From positions 1-64,000 of the forward strand of contig JAKFUG010000006.1 of assembly GCA_021732785.1 (NCBI GenBank): 64,000 nt of DNA, read 5' to 3'. A program made the translations under genes and the position numbers. Below, piece by piece: positions 1 to 8,889 of this stretch (its first letter is position 1; each line of letters begins with the position of its first letter). The notes under the pieces are model-generated. The model worked only from the letters and a program-made list of their open reading frames with translations. It searched no databases and had not been told where the DNA came from. Source of the DNA: Planctomycetaceae bacterium. GTDB lineage: Bacteria; Planctomycetota; Planctomycetia; Planctomycetales; Planctomycetaceae.

Positions 1-156
1 AAGCCGACACTCACGTTCTCCGACGCCATCACACTGGTCCGTCGGCAAATCTGGCACACCTGGGTTTTGCAAAGCCCCCGCCACGCCCACGCCTTTCACA
101 AACTCACACCCCAACAAAAACACACACTGCTGGAACTCGTCACGCAGGCACTGTGA
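1..156 (+). CDS. C-terminal end of a probable transposase (partial)
   Basis: An open frame enters from the left edge in frame 1 and stops at TGA 154-156, giving 51 residues. The visible part has the pattern FSDAITLVRRQIW followed by a KLTPQQKHTLLELV helix, which resembles the C-terminal tail of transposases I recall from planctomycete genomes; this is recall, not a search result. The gene start and catalytic core lie outside the window, so family and integrity cannot be judged. It would fit the accessory character of the next 4 kb. Alternative: the end of an unrelated protein. Confidence 0.45.
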   Translation, partial: KPTLTFSDAITLVRRQIWHTWVLQSPRHAHAFHKLTPQQKHTLLELVTQAL

Positions 157-306
157 TGGCCAAAGTCGAGCTGAGACGCTGTGGATAATCCGGGCTCGCC
201 ATTTTGAGTGGCGCGAAGTGCACATCCCGGCTAGTCTGATCCAAGACGACGCGCGGCATCCGCATGACGCGATTCCAGTTGCGTCGCTCGTCACGGAGAA
301 ACACGG

Positions 307-975
307 ATGTTGCTGCTCCTCGCCCATATTACGCAGAACGATCCTTACCGCTCGCCGGATTGGCGGTTTGAAAGGGCTCTGTATTGCTACCTCCGCGACT
401 TCCATCGTCATTGCAACGACGAAGACCTGCCCACGCGGCAGGCCGTCTGGGTGTTGCGGGGATGTCCCGAAGAATTGCAGCCTGAAGGAGTGTTGCGGAA
501 CCAGTCTGACGATGTTCGCGCGGGTATAAAGCTGATTGAATCACCGCCGGAAATCAATTATCTGCGGCAAGCATGGCTACTGTCCGGAATTCCGATCGGC
601 GAGGTTGCGACGCGGATGAATGAATCCACGACCGCAATCGATTGGTACGAACAGCTCTTCTTCGATGTTCGCCATCGCCGCAGCGACGAATCCGCGATCC
701 GCGATGCCGTGATTGGCCATCTGCCGCCACCAGGACGCCCGCGGCTTCGCTGGATCACCCTGCGAATCGCGTATGAGGTCGGACCAGACGCACTGGAGGC
801 CTACGCGCCTGCGCTGCAGACGCTCATCCGCCGCGGCAATTCGAAACCTGATGATTTTTGGCATTCACTGTCCGAGGGTTGTGAACTAGCCCAACTGGTC
901 AGCGCTCCGGATCTGCCGGATGACATCGGCGAACTCCTTGAGTTGTTGCCAGCACATTGTCAAGCCGCGACGTAA
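307..975 (+). CDS. Hypothetical protein, 222 aa, possible helix-turn-helix
   Basis: I do not recognise this protein. It is a soluble-looking 222-aa product without signal peptide or membrane segment. ATG 307 is chosen because a GGAG lies about nine bases upstream. The middle contains IPIGEVATRMNESTTAIDWYEQ (roughly residues 97-118), which has the spacing of a sigma-region-4-like helix-turn-helix, so a DNA-binding or phage-related role is possible. The first third is charged and aromatic (DWRFERALYCYLRDF). It stands alone between the transposase tail and an ORF on the other strand. A longer antisense frame exists but has atypical composition. Confidence 0.55.
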   Translation: MLLLLAHITQNDPYRSPDWRFERALYCYLRDFHRHCNDEDLPTRQAVWVLRGCPEELQPEGVLRNQSDDVRAGIKLIESPPEINYLRQAWLLSGIPIGEVATRMNESTTAIDWYEQLFFDVRHRRSDESAIRDAVIGHLPPPGRPRLRWITLRIAYEVGPDALEAYAPALQTLIRRGNSKPDDFWHSLSEGCELAQLVSAPDLPDDIGELLELLPAHCQAAT

Positions 976-1107
976 CCGCTGCGCAGATCGTTTATCGCTG
1001 AAAGCAAGCCTCACGCCTCCGGAAATGCACGTGCACACCGCGCACTTTTTCGGACGCGGTCTGCTTTTCGAAACTCCGGCAGTCGCACCGGCCGCACTGT
1101 GCGTAAC

Positions 1108-1131
1108 ATTTCTTTGACGTCAAAGCAATCT
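1108..1131. repeat. Imperfect palindrome, copy 1 (core TTTGACGTCAAA)
   Basis: A 24-bp element with the self-complementary core CTTTGACGTCAAAG. It differs from copy 2 at 1939-1962 by a single base. It lies in non-coding DNA 3' of the minus-strand ORF 1174-1761. There is no T-tract, so it is not an obvious terminator. Confidence 0.7.
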
Positions 1132-1173
1132 ATACCAAACAAAACATGGCGGGCCATTTCTCTCGCGATATTT

Positions 1174-1761
1174 CTATTTTGAAGCGACCGACTCATGGCC
1201 GATCTTCTGCAGCGTCGCTAGTCTCTCACCACATTGTGCCAAGCGATCTATGAGGGCACTTTTCTGCTTCGACGTCAGAGCAGTCCACTGGGGCTGTAAT
1301 GCTTCACTCGTGAAAATGCATTCCAAAACGGAAACGGCGGCTTCGATGGCACGGACTCCCGCGCCGACTAACGGCGGCCGTCGTCCTCCCTTCGACTGAG
1401 CGCCCGGCTGCTTACTCAATTCCTCACGCAATGTCTGCACTGCCAGCATCACAAAGCGAAATCGACATTTGTTCGCGGACGCGATGCCGCGGTAACCTGG
1501 TGGCACGGAAGATGAAAAAGTCGCTTTGCACCGCGGTTTGTGGCGATTCTGCTCCTTCCGCGTCCAACTTTTGAATTCCAGCTCGACCGATGCGTCGTTG
1601 CTTAGCCTCCAAAAGCCCATCGGCAGGCAAATCGGACATTTTTTCGTCGCGCGCAACTCGCCGCGTCGCTTCCGGGTCGGATTTGTACCGACTTGGGACG
1701 GAGTCCGAAGCAGCGTCAACAACGAAACATGGCCAGCGACCACACTTCCAGAAGCACGCAA
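1174..1761 (-). CDS. Hypothetical ORF, 195 aa, between two palindromes
   Basis: Open frame on the minus strand with a convincing C-terminal half (about residues 103-195) containing a helical region TLREELSKQPG and ALTSKQKSALIDRLAQCGERL. The N-terminal half is less convincing and a different minus frame overlaps it, so the true start is uncertain; it may lie near VMLAVQTLREEL (around 1446). No family recognised. It is bracketed by near-identical TTTGACGTCAAA palindromes at 1108 and 1937. It could equally be a decayed gene. Confidence 0.35.
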   Translation of the reverse strand: MRASGSVVAGHVSLLTLLRTPSQVGTNPTRKRRGELRATKKCPICLPMGFWRLSNDASVELEFKSWTRKEQNRHKPRCKATFSSSVPPGYRGIASANKCRFRFVMLAVQTLREELSKQPGAQSKGGRRPPLVGAGVRAIEAAVSVLECIFTSEALQPQWTALTSKQKSALIDRLAQCGERLATLQKIGHESVASK

Positions 1762-2359
1762 TTACGGAGACAGAGGGCCGCCGGTGTGCTACTCCCTGCA
1801 GCCCGAAGCCATTCCACAACGCCAACTGGACGCGCGCATTCGCCGAAGGCCTGGATTACGCCGCGATGAACCGCAGCGAGACCGTCCGGCGCTGCTTGCC
1901 AAAACTCTCGTGAAAGTGACCGCAAATGTGGCAAATAGATTTCTTTGACGTCAAAGAAATCTTGGTTATGGAGAGCGCACAGAAGCCATTTTTAGCGAAT
2001 CATTCGCTCCGTTTTCGGCTGGCGGAGAGCCGGAGTAATGAATTGAGGGCGAAACCCGGTCATAAACACTGAACCGCCTTGTTGCCTTTCCCGCGTCTCT
2101 TTTCTGCGGCAGGTGACCGTCCTGACTGCTAATCGGCGGTCAGGAATGCGTGGACGGTGAGGTGTGTGCGAACGGACGAGACGGATTCGCGATTCAGGGA
2201 CCTGCGATCGGCATTACCGCTTCGCCAACAATCGGCTGACGGCATTTCCCTCGGTTGATCCCGCTGACCTTCATTCCGGGCGCAGCAACTCCTGCTCGCT
2301 GATTCTCCCGGCCCGCGTCCGTCGCATGTGATTTCCTTCTGTCTGCTCGCGCCGGTGCG
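1762..2359. other. Intergenic region, no gene seen
   Basis: Apart from the perfect palindrome at 1937-1962 I see no gene here. Open frames on both strands are short and mutually overlapping, with no ribosome-binding sites of note. Confidence 0.5.
1937..1962. repeat. Perfect 26-bp palindrome, copy 2 (core TTTGACGTCAAA)
   Basis: Each base of 1937-1962 pairs with its mirror partner around the central ACGT, giving a perfect 13-bp half-site. Copy 1 is at 1108-1131 with one difference over 24 bp. The copies are 831 bp apart and bracket the minus-strand ORF 1174-1761. Such sites suit a dimeric regulator or a small element boundary; which one is unknown. Confidence 0.8.
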
Positions 2360-2391
2360 GGAGCGGCTTTGTGTTTCCCACAAGCCGCTCC
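2360..2391 (+). promoter_or_regulatory. 5' leader hairpin before the sigma-like gene
   Basis: GGAGCGGCTTTGTG (2360-2373) and CACAAGCCGCTCC (2379-2391) pair with one bulged base around a short loop. The hairpin ends 33 bases before the ATG at 2425, so it could affect translation or be an upstream terminator; it lacks a T-tract. Confidence 0.4.
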
Positions 2392-2424
2392 TGTCGCGGG
2401 GCGGTCATTTTGAGGAGTCGCCCC

Positions 2425-3063
2425 ATGAGTTGTTCACTTTCTGCATGCACGAAAACCGCAGCCGCTGTTTCCGCTACGTCGGACTGGCAATCTGCTTTCG
2501 AAGCGCTGTTGCCAGCGGTCCGGGGGCAAGTGCGTTTCGCGATCCGGCATCTCATCGGCGATGCACAGGAAGAAGCGCAACAGGAAATCATTGCCACCGT
2601 GTGTCTGATGTTCGCCCGATTGCACCGGCAGGGGCGTGCCGAAGACGCCGCCGCGAGTAGTTTGGTACGGTTTGCGGTGAAGCGTTACCGCATTGGCCGC
2701 CGGATGGCCGAACGGACGAATGTCGGCGACGCCATGTCTCCCGCATATCGAGCACGCCGGGGCGTGCGGGTGGAATCACTTGTCAATGAAACGTCGAAGG
2801 ATCGCTCGTGGGAAGACCTGCTGGTGGAAGACCGCCGTGTTTCGCCTGCGGATCTGGCGGCGAGTCGCCTGGATTTCCGAGCCTTTATGGCGACGCTCGA
2901 CCGCCGTCGCCGGCAGATTGCGGAAATGCTTGGAAGCGGGGAGACAACGCAGAGTGCCGCGCGGCTGTTTGGATTGAGTCCGGGACGAATCAGTCAGCTC
3001 CGGCGAGAATTCAAAATCGCGTGGGACGGATTCATCGGTAACGTGGAATCGGCCGCCGCGTGA
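2425..3063 (+). CDS. Sigma-70-like / ECF-like transcription factor, 212 aa
   Basis: The C-terminal region (about residues 145-205) reads FMATLDRRRRQIAEMLGSG, then TTQSAARLFGLSPGRISQLRREF, the helix-turn-helix layout of sigma region 4. The N-terminal part has a helical region with QEIIATVCLMFARL, compatible with a divergent region 2. I chose ATG 2425, preceded by GAGGAG about seven bases upstream, over the longer frame from 2371, which would run through the leader hairpin. No anti-sigma gene is adjacent. It likely directs RNA polymerase to a small regulon, but the weak region 2 leaves open that it is only a sigma-like DNA-binding protein. Confidence 0.7.
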   Translation: MSCSLSACTKTAAAVSATSDWQSAFEALLPAVRGQVRFAIRHLIGDAQEEAQQEIIATVCLMFARLHRQGRAEDAAASSLVRFAVKRYRIGRRMAERTNVGDAMSPAYRARRGVRVESLVNETSKDRSWEDLLVEDRRVSPADLAASRLDFRAFMATLDRRRRQIAEMLGSGETTQSAARLFGLSPGRISQLRREFKIAWDGFIGNVESAAA

Positions 3064-3105
3064 ATCGCATCGGAAACAGTGATCGGGGAGGACCGCCGTA
3101 ACTGG

Positions 3106-3133
3106 GCGGGTCTGCCCTTCGGGGCAGATTCGC
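3106..3133 (+). terminator. UUCG-tetraloop hairpin after the sigma-like gene
   Basis: TCTGCCC (3111-3117), loop TTCG, GGGCAGA (3122-3128) form a perfect seven-pair stem, extendable by GCG/CGC beyond a two-base mismatch. It lies about 45 bases after the stop at 3063. UUCG loops are unusually stable. The following tract is only moderately T-rich, so termination is a guess. Confidence 0.4.
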
Positions 3134-3406
3134 CTGAACGGCTTCTTCTTAGCCATCAGACGGCAATTCATCATCCGCTTTTCATGCCGCTGGTCACACG
3201 GCCCGCCTTATCGGCATTTTCATCAGCACTTCAGCGCCATGATAAATGAAGAAACAAGTCCTTTCCCGGTACTTGAAGACGCATTCAATCTGTCAGCAAA
3301 TCGATGATGAACCCTCTTCGGATCGGCCAGCGATGTCGGTACAAGCACCCGGTCGTCGAAACTTGGACCGGTGATGGCGGGACGCTACACTCTCTTCTCG
3401 CTCCTA

Positions 3407-4048
3407 ATGTCCTTCCGCGGTTCCACAATTGCAATCAAGAAATCCGATCTTTACTCGTCCCTCTGGGCGTCTTGCGATAAATTGCCTGGCGGCATGGATG
3501 CCAGCCAGTACAAGGACTACGTCCTGTTCATGCTGTTCATCAAATACATCTCCGATAAATACGCCGACTATGACGGCTTCGAGCCGCCGGTTGTCATCCC
3601 GAAGGGTTCCAGTTTCAAAGATATGATCGCTCTCAAGGGAAAGAGCGACATCGGCGACGAGATCAACACGCAAATCATTCAGCCGCTGATCAATGCTAAT
3701 ACTCGCCTGGCCCGCAGTGACTTCCCGGACTTCAACGATCCGAACAAGCTCGGCGAAGGCCAGGCGATGGTGGATCGTCTCACCAATCTCGTCGGTATCT
3801 TTCAGAAGCCGGAACTGGACTTCTCGCAGAACCGGGCTGAGCACGACGACATTCTCGGCGATGCGTACGAATACCTGATGCGGCACTTCGCCACCGAGAG
3901 CGGCAAGAGTAAGGGGCAGTTCTACACTCCGTCCGAAGTCAGCCGCGTCATTGCCCAGGTCATCGGCATCTCCCCGACGAACACCGTGGCCAAGACCACC
4001 GCTTACGATCCCACTTGCGGCTCGGGTTCGCGCATTGATGAGTTGTGA
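3407..4048 (+). pseudogene. hsdM: hsdM, type I restriction-modification methyltransferase, truncated
   Basis: The 213-aa product matches the N-terminal helical domain of HsdM (SDLYSSLWASCDKLPGG, QYKDYVLFMLFIKYISDKY) and enters the methyltransferase fold (DAYEYLMRHFA, KGQFYTPSEVSRVI). It reaches motif I, DPTCGSGS, then leaves the family after that Ser and ends six codons later. HsdM proteins are normally 500 residues or more, so the catalytic NPPF motif IV and the C-terminus are absent and the protein cannot methylate DNA. No hsdS or hsdR is next to it; the following gene is an unrelated minus-strand TPR gene. ATG 3407 opens the conserved segment; the frame can extend to 3371. The clean break suggests a deletion or rearrangement. 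Confidence 0.85.
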
Positions 4049-4078
4049 AAGCGTGCCATCGAGATCATCGTTGAATTG

Positions 4079-5287
4079 TCAGGGACGCGGGCGCGAACTC
4101 ATCGTCGCGCCACGACGCCATGCGCTCGCTTTTTCGGTGTTGCCGAGCTCTTCATTGAGTTCCGCGAGTTTCAGCTTCAAATCGCGATTGTAAAGATCGT
4201 TTCGCAACCGATTTTCAAGGACGAGAATCTCGGCCCCAATCTGGTTCAATTCGCGGCTGCGTTTCCAATGCACTGCGGCTCGTTGCTCCTCTTTTTGCTT
4301 CTGATACGCTTGAGCCAGTAAGTAGTGGGATTGCTGATCGAAGTCATTCTTCTGGACGGCTTCCGAAAGATCGGCAATGGCTCCCGGGAGATCGCCCAAG
4401 TCGAACCGGCATCGTCCTCGCAACGCCCGGGCTTTGAACCAACCGGAATCGGCAGCGAGCAATTCGTCCAGAATCGCAATGGCCTCTGCGGGGTGGCCTT
4501 CGCGCTGCAGCAACTCGGCGTTCATCGCCTGCACCACTTTCAACGAGGCAGGATCGCGCGTGGTTTGGAGCAGCGAGTCACAATGCTCACGCGCTTGCGG
4601 CAATTCTCCCAGCAGTAGTTCGAGTTGAATCAGTTGGGCCCGCACGCGGTGGGATTCTACCGGCGGAAGTGGACGTTGCAGGGCTTCTCGATAGGCTTGG
4701 ACTGCGAGATTGGGAACGCCCCGTTCGTGATAGAGACTCGAACAGACCAGCCAGGGAAAGGCATCGTCGGGTGCGAGCCTGGCATAATCCTCGCAGAGTT
4801 GAAGGACTCGCCCTTCGGGCTCTTCGCCGTTCTCCTGGGTGTAGAGCGCATAAATGAGCAGTTTCAGCTTGAGCGGATGTTGACGGACACGTTGTTCCGC
4901 CGACAGCAGGATGTGCGCCGCCAAGCCGCTGTGGCCGGCGGCTTGAGCCTGTTCCGCGAGCTGCGTGAGCTGGTCGAAATCGCATTGCTCCGGATGCGGA
5001 AGGGCGTCGAAACGCGAGCGGGCTGCATCGAGTCGGTTGAATCGCAACAGCAACTGGCATTCGTAGAGCTGTGCGTCCGGGAACTCGCCATGGGCCGATT
5101 CAATCAGTGCGCGGACCGCCGCAAGCTGTGTCTTCGGCGAGTCCTTCGAAGTTCGCAACCGTGCCAATTGCCGCTGCGGTGTTTCTGTCCCCATCCGGTA
5201 CAGCATCGCACTGATGAGAACCACCGCGCTTAGACCAAGGACGATCCCGATGCGAACTCGGAGTTGCGATGATGATTTGATGGTCAT
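4079..5287 (-). CDS. Membrane-anchored TPR protein, 402 aa
   Basis: One transmembrane segment (about residues 12-30, IGIVLGLSAVVLISAMLY) is followed by helical pairs typical of tetratricopeptide repeats, for example AKALRGRC-like segments ending in ...FDLGDLPGAIADLSEAV and HYLLAQAYQKQKEEQRAAVHW. TPR domains bind partner proteins; here they probably lie outside the cytoplasm. The start is 48 bases downstream of the ASPIC/UnbV gene (5336-7213) on the same strand, so the two are probably one transcript. I see no clear Shine-Dalgarno. The gene converges with the truncated hsdM, with only 30 bases between. Confidence 0.85.
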   Translation of the reverse strand: MTIKSSSQLRVRIGIVLGLSAVVLISAMLYRMGTETPQRQLARLRTSKDSPKTQLAAVRALIESAHGEFPDAQLYECQLLLRFNRLDAARSRFDALPHPEQCDFDQLTQLAEQAQAAGHSGLAAHILLSAEQRVRQHPLKLKLLIYALYTQENGEEPEGRVLQLCEDYARLAPDDAFPWLVCSSLYHERGVPNLAVQAYREALQRPLPPVESHRVRAQLIQLELLLGELPQAREHCDSLLQTTRDPASLKVVQAMNAELLQREGHPAEAIAILDELLAADSGWFKARALRGRCRFDLGDLPGAIADLSEAVQKNDFDQQSHYLLAQAYQKQKEEQRAAVHWKRSRELNQIGAEILVLENRLRNDLYNRDLKLKLAELNEELGNTEKASAWRRGATMSSRPRP

Positions 5288-5335
5288 CGGACTTTAAGGT
5301 GGAGTGAGATTCGGACTGTCCGGAATTCGCCGGCC

Positions 5336-7213
5336 TTACAATGGTTCTCCGCGTCCCTCAATGAGTGCGTTGGTGTGGTTGGGTTGCAGGTTCCGAAACC
5401 GTTCCTGCTTGCCGTTCAGCCAGCGAACGGTGCAATCTCCCGCGGAATTTTCATCAATGGGGAAAAGGATGCGGCGATCGAATTGCGACAGGTATCCTGC
5501 CCCGCCGCGAACGTGCCGGACCAGTTCCCGCCCGGCATATTTTGATGTCACCACGGCCCCGGTCGCAAACGGATCGGAACTCGTTCCGTGCAAACAAACG
5601 CTGACCCACTTCTTCGGCGTCAGGCGATTTTTCAAAATCGTGACCGGTGAATTCTGATGCACGATGACGAGGTCCGGAGCGCCGTCGTTATCCAGGTCGC
5701 CCACGGCACCGCCACGGGCCACATGATGCACGCTGAAGTACGGTCCCCCTTTGTCCGAACAATTTTCAAACCGTTGCCCGTTCTGGTTTCGAAACAGGAA
5801 CTGCGGCTGCTCGTACGGACTTTGGCCCGTGTGGTACATGACATGGCCATTCAAGACGAAGAGGTCCTGCCAGCCATCACTGTCGAAGTCGAACCAGCCG
5901 GTGCCGAACGCCACATAGGGGCGGCAAACATCCTCGAGCCCGATGTGCGCTGCCACCGAAAACGTGTCGTCGCCTGAGTTGCGATAGAGCGTGTTGTCTT
6001 CCAGTTGATAGTTGGCGACGAACAAATCGCCGCGGCCGTCGCCATCGTAGTCGCCGAAATCAACACCCATGCTCCCTTGCGGAGCCCCATTGGCATCGAG
6101 CGCCGTGCCCGATTGCAGGCCTTGCTCCACAAAGGTTCCCCGGCCATCTCCCAGATAGAGAAAGTTGGGCGTGAAGTCGTTGCCGACATACAGATCGAGC
6201 GTGCCGTTGCCGTTGATGTCCGCCGCGACCGCCCCCAGGCCTTTTCCGTCGCTGCGAAGCCCCGCGGTGGTCGTCGTCTCGACGAATGTCCCGTCACCCC
6301 GATTGCGATAGAGGCGATCGGGCGCGGGGGGATATTGCCAGATTCCGCAGATGTCGCGAATGCCGCGCAAATCTTCGCCGCAGTTGCGATCTTCCCGAAG
6401 ATCGAAAGTCACATACCCCGTCACAAATAAATCGGGGAGTCCATCGGAATCAAAATCCCCCCACACACTCGCGGCGTGCAGACCGGCATCCTTGACGATT
6501 TCGGATTCGGTCCAATCCTGAAAAGTCCCATCGCCTTGATTGCAGAAGAACCGACAATGAGGATACCCCGTGATGAAGACATCGGGGTGACCATCGCAGT
6601 TGAAGTCGCAGACGCTGCATCCCACGGTATACGACGATGATGTCGCGACCCCGGCCGAAGCAGCGACCTCGGTGAATTGAAAGTCACCTCGATTGCGATA
6701 CAAGGCGCTTGGCAATCCGCCAATCACCATCGGGCTGCCGGCAAGCGTGCCTCCCCCGATGAGAAAGATATCCAGGATGGCATCGTTGTCGAAATCGAAG
6801 AGCGCGACTCCGCCGCCTATGGATTCCAACAGGGTGAATTTGTTGCCTTCACGGCCATTGCGATAGGTGAAATCGATGCCCGTTGGAGGCTGCAGAAACC
6901 AGTCGTCGGGCCGTGCCGCGAGGGGAGGCTGCGACGGTGTCGATTTGCTGGAAGGGGTCGTCAGCGCCCATGGATCAGGCCGCGATGTCGCAACGGACTG
7001 ATGCGGGGAGGATTTCGGCGTCATCACGGAAGCATCTGGACCGCACCCCGCAGGAACACCGGCGAGAAACAGGATCGCAAGACGCGATAACCACTTGATG
7101 ACAGAAGTCTGGCCCCGCACAAACACAGACAGGGGTCCCTGCTTTCGGCCTGCGATGCTCCCCATGAGATACAAGGCTCTGCTGGTGGCGCGGTGACGGG
7201 CGATGCGTCGCAT
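5336..7213 (-). CDS. FG-GAP/VCBS repeat protein with C-terminal ASPIC/UnbV domain, 625 aa
   Basis: Repeated calcium-binding-like motifs such as DFDNDAILDIFLIGG, DFNCDGHPDVFITGY, DFDSDGLPDLFVTGY and DYDGDGRGDLFVANY indicate a secreted beta-propeller. The last 90 residues match ASPIC/UnbV (GAVVTSKYAGRELVRHV, GGAGYLSQ, VRWLNG), as in CRTAC1-like proteins. A hydrophobic segment ending in GVPAGC (about residues 42-57) looks like a lipoprotein signal, but it lies unusually far from the first ATG; ATG 7165 is an alternative start. ATG 7213 lies six bases after the upstream lipoprotein stop, suggesting translational coupling. Function is unknown; such proteins are thought to be surface adhesion or binding proteins. 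Confidence 0.9.
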   Translation of the reverse strand: MRRIARHRATSRALYLMGSIAGRKQGPLSVFVRGQTSVIKWLSRLAILFLAGVPAGCGPDASVMTPKSSPHQSVATSRPDPWALTTPSSKSTPSQPPLAARPDDWFLQPPTGIDFTYRNGREGNKFTLLESIGGGVALFDFDNDAILDIFLIGGGTLAGSPMVIGGLPSALYRNRGDFQFTEVAASAGVATSSSYTVGCSVCDFNCDGHPDVFITGYPHCRFFCNQGDGTFQDWTESEIVKDAGLHAASVWGDFDSDGLPDLFVTGYVTFDLREDRNCGEDLRGIRDICGIWQYPPAPDRLYRNRGDGTFVETTTTAGLRSDGKGLGAVAADINGNGTLDLYVGNDFTPNFLYLGDGRGTFVEQGLQSGTALDANGAPQGSMGVDFGDYDGDGRGDLFVANYQLEDNTLYRNSGDDTFSVAAHIGLEDVCRPYVAFGTGWFDFDSDGWQDLFVLNGHVMYHTGQSPYEQPQFLFRNQNGQRFENCSDKGGPYFSVHHVARGGAVGDLDNDGAPDLVIVHQNSPVTILKNRLTPKKWVSVCLHGTSSDPFATGAVVTSKYAGRELVRHVRGGAGYLSQFDRRILFPIDENSAGDCTVRWLNGKQERFRNLQPNHTNALIEGRGEPL

Positions 7214-7219
7214 CAGGCA

Positions 7220-7690
7220 TTACGGCGTCAGGTCAAAATCTGCCTTGTTGGGGCCTTTTTTCACTGGGAATTCGAGCCCGCTCGTCAGCGCCGACGAGTA
7301 AGAAGCGGCAAACGGAAGTTTGGGTTTCGTTTTGGATTTGATGGCCTTGGTCATATCGCCAACGTTTGTGGTCATCTGTTCGGTCGTCATCGTGCCGGAT
7401 GAGGAATTGGTCGTGGGCGGCAGAACGGTCGCCGTATACGTAACGGCGGGCAATTCGGTTTTCCCATTGTACAGCAAAGAGTATTCACCGCTGGCATTGA
7501 CCGTCCCGCTGGCGGAGTAGTTCGTACCCTCCTTGGACTGGAAAACGACGTGCGAGCCTTCAGGGGCAGGAGCCCCTTTCACGGTCACTTTGCCCGAGAC
7601 GGTACCGCGATCTCCGGTGAACCCGTCACCGCCACGGCTACATCCCATTAGGACGACAACGGAAAGCAGGACGAGCAGATGTCGAGGCAT
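7220..7690 (-). CDS. Small lipoprotein with carboxypeptidase regulatory-like fold, 156 aa
   Basis: The N-terminus PRHLLVLLSVVVLMGCS is a lipoprotein signal with lipobox LMGC (Cys about residue 17). The mature part starts with VSGKVTVKGAPAPEGSHVVF and continues with a beta-rich pattern (GTVNASGEYSLLYNGK), the layout of transthyretin/carboxypeptidase-regulatory domains common downstream of DUF1559 genes in planctomycetes. ATG 7690 is preferred over a TTG at 7711 because GGAGA lies about ten bases upstream and the signal peptide starts cleanly. It is followed after six bases by the ASPIC/UnbV gene. Confidence 0.85.
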   Translation of the reverse strand: MPRHLLVLLSVVVLMGCSRGGDGFTGDRGTVSGKVTVKGAPAPEGSHVVFQSKEGTNYSASGTVNASGEYSLLYNGKTELPAVTYTATVLPPTTNSSSGTMTTEQMTTNVGDMTKAIKSKTKPKLPFAASYSSALTSGLEFPVKKGPNKADFDLTP

Positions 7691-7812
7691 AGTTGGATTG
7701 TCTCCGATCAATTGTGACGTTTAGTCGGGAAGCGGCCATGCTGCCCGATGGCGCAGCGTTTTGATTCTATCGAATGCGGTCAACGGGACCAGCGACCCAG
7801 TTCACGAAAAAA

Positions 7813-7845
7813 CTCTTGGGGGTTTGACTGGCAAACCCCCAAGAG
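7813..7845 (-). terminator. Rho-independent terminator of the DUF1559 gene
   Basis: CTCTTGGGGGTTTG (7813-7826) and its exact complement (7832-7845) form a perfect 14-bp stem around a five-base loop. Positions 7807-7812 are six A on the plus strand, so the minus transcript ends in U6 right after the stem. It lies 78 bases after the stop of the minus-strand DUF1559 gene and before the lipoprotein gene. Confidence 0.92.
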
Positions 7846-7923
7846 CACCAGTCGCTCTTGACGAACCGATTAGGTCTTCGGCTTCCGGAGCACCCAAACC
7901 TATGCCGCCTTGTGAACCCCGGT

Positions 7924-8889
7924 TTAGAAGTCGCCGACGGTTTGCAGATCGGCAGCGATGCAGAGATAGGTCAACGTCGTCATGTTGATGTTTTCCGAGA
8001 TAAAGCGGACCGTTCCATCTCCCATCAGAACATGCACGCCACCCGTGTGAGCGGAGTTCAACGGCGTGTTGTTCCGCTGGTGTTCCGTGCCCGAGATGAC
8101 TGCTTCCAAACCCAGGCTGCGAGAGTTCGGTGCATAGCGAATCGTCGTCACACCGCCACCACCGACCCAGGGTCCCCACGTGTTGTGCGTTCCCATCGCC
8201 CAGCCCCAAGTCGCACCGGGACGAGCGTCGGCCTTCATTGTGCCAGCCGCATTTTGCGTCCAGTTGCTTTCTTCACCCACCATCACCGTGTTCGACAGCC
8301 CATCGGTGCAATCACGCATCCGGGCGCAGTCGTTGTTGAGGATCAAACCGGCTCGGGAAACGATCCCCCAGTCGCCGACGGCCCACGCATAGTCGGTCCC
8401 GTTCGCCGGTTGGTAGTTACCAAGCGGTGCCGCACCGTTGACCCCCATGTAAGACGGAGCGGGCAAGCAGGGGTTGGCAAAGCGATTCATGAACGTCGGG
8501 ATCGGATTCGACGGGCAAATCATCCAGGCGATCTGCTTGCCTTCATAGTTGGCGGCATTGGCCCCGCCCGCGCCGTCGTGCCAACCCGAATCCGGCGTGA
8601 AAATCCATTGGTTGAACAACGGAGCCTGATCGGCATACGGGAGGATCGAAACGACCCAGTTGCGCCCCCAACCGTTCTGCATCCCATTGCCGGGCAAGCG
8701 GTTAAAGGTGTCGTGATAGTTGTGGATCGACAACCCGTACTGCTTCAGGTTGTTCTTGCACTGTGTCCGGCGGGCCGCTTCGCGCGCCTGCTGCACAGCC
8801 GGCAACAGCAAGGCAATGAGAATCGCGATGATCGCAATGACCACCAGCAATTCAATGAGGGTAAATCCGCGTTTCTTGACCTGGCGCAT
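7924..8889 (-). CDS. DUF1559 domain protein with prepilin-type N-terminus, 321 aa
   Basis: The N-terminus [20 protein letters not shown] is a type IV pilin/pseudopilin leader (prepilin peptidase cuts after the Gly, methylating Phe), followed by [17 protein letters not shown], characteristic of the planctomycete DUF1559 family. The C-terminal signature [18 protein letters not shown] (H-x9-DG) is present. DUF1559 proteins are very abundant in this phylum and are thought to form secreted pseudopilin-like structures. ATG 8889 is preceded by GGGAGA about nine bases upstream; the frame extends to 9018 without leader character. A strong terminator follows at 7813-7845. Confidence 0.97.
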   Translation of the reverse strand: MRQVKKRGFTLIELLVVIAIIAILIALLLPAVQQAREAARRTQCKNNLKQYGLSIHNYHDTFNRLPGNGMQNGWGRNWVVSILPYADQAPLFNQWIFTPDSGWHDGAGGANAANYEGKQIAWMICPSNPIPTFMNRFANPCLPAPSYMGVNGAAPLGNYQPANGTDYAWAVGDWGIVSRAGLILNNDCARMRDCTDGLSNTVMVGEESNWTQNAAGTMKADARPGATWGWAMGTHNTWGPWVGGGGVTTIRYAPNSRSLGLEAVISGTEHQRNNTPLNSAHTGGVHVLMGDGTVRFISENINMTTLTYLCIAADLQTVGDF

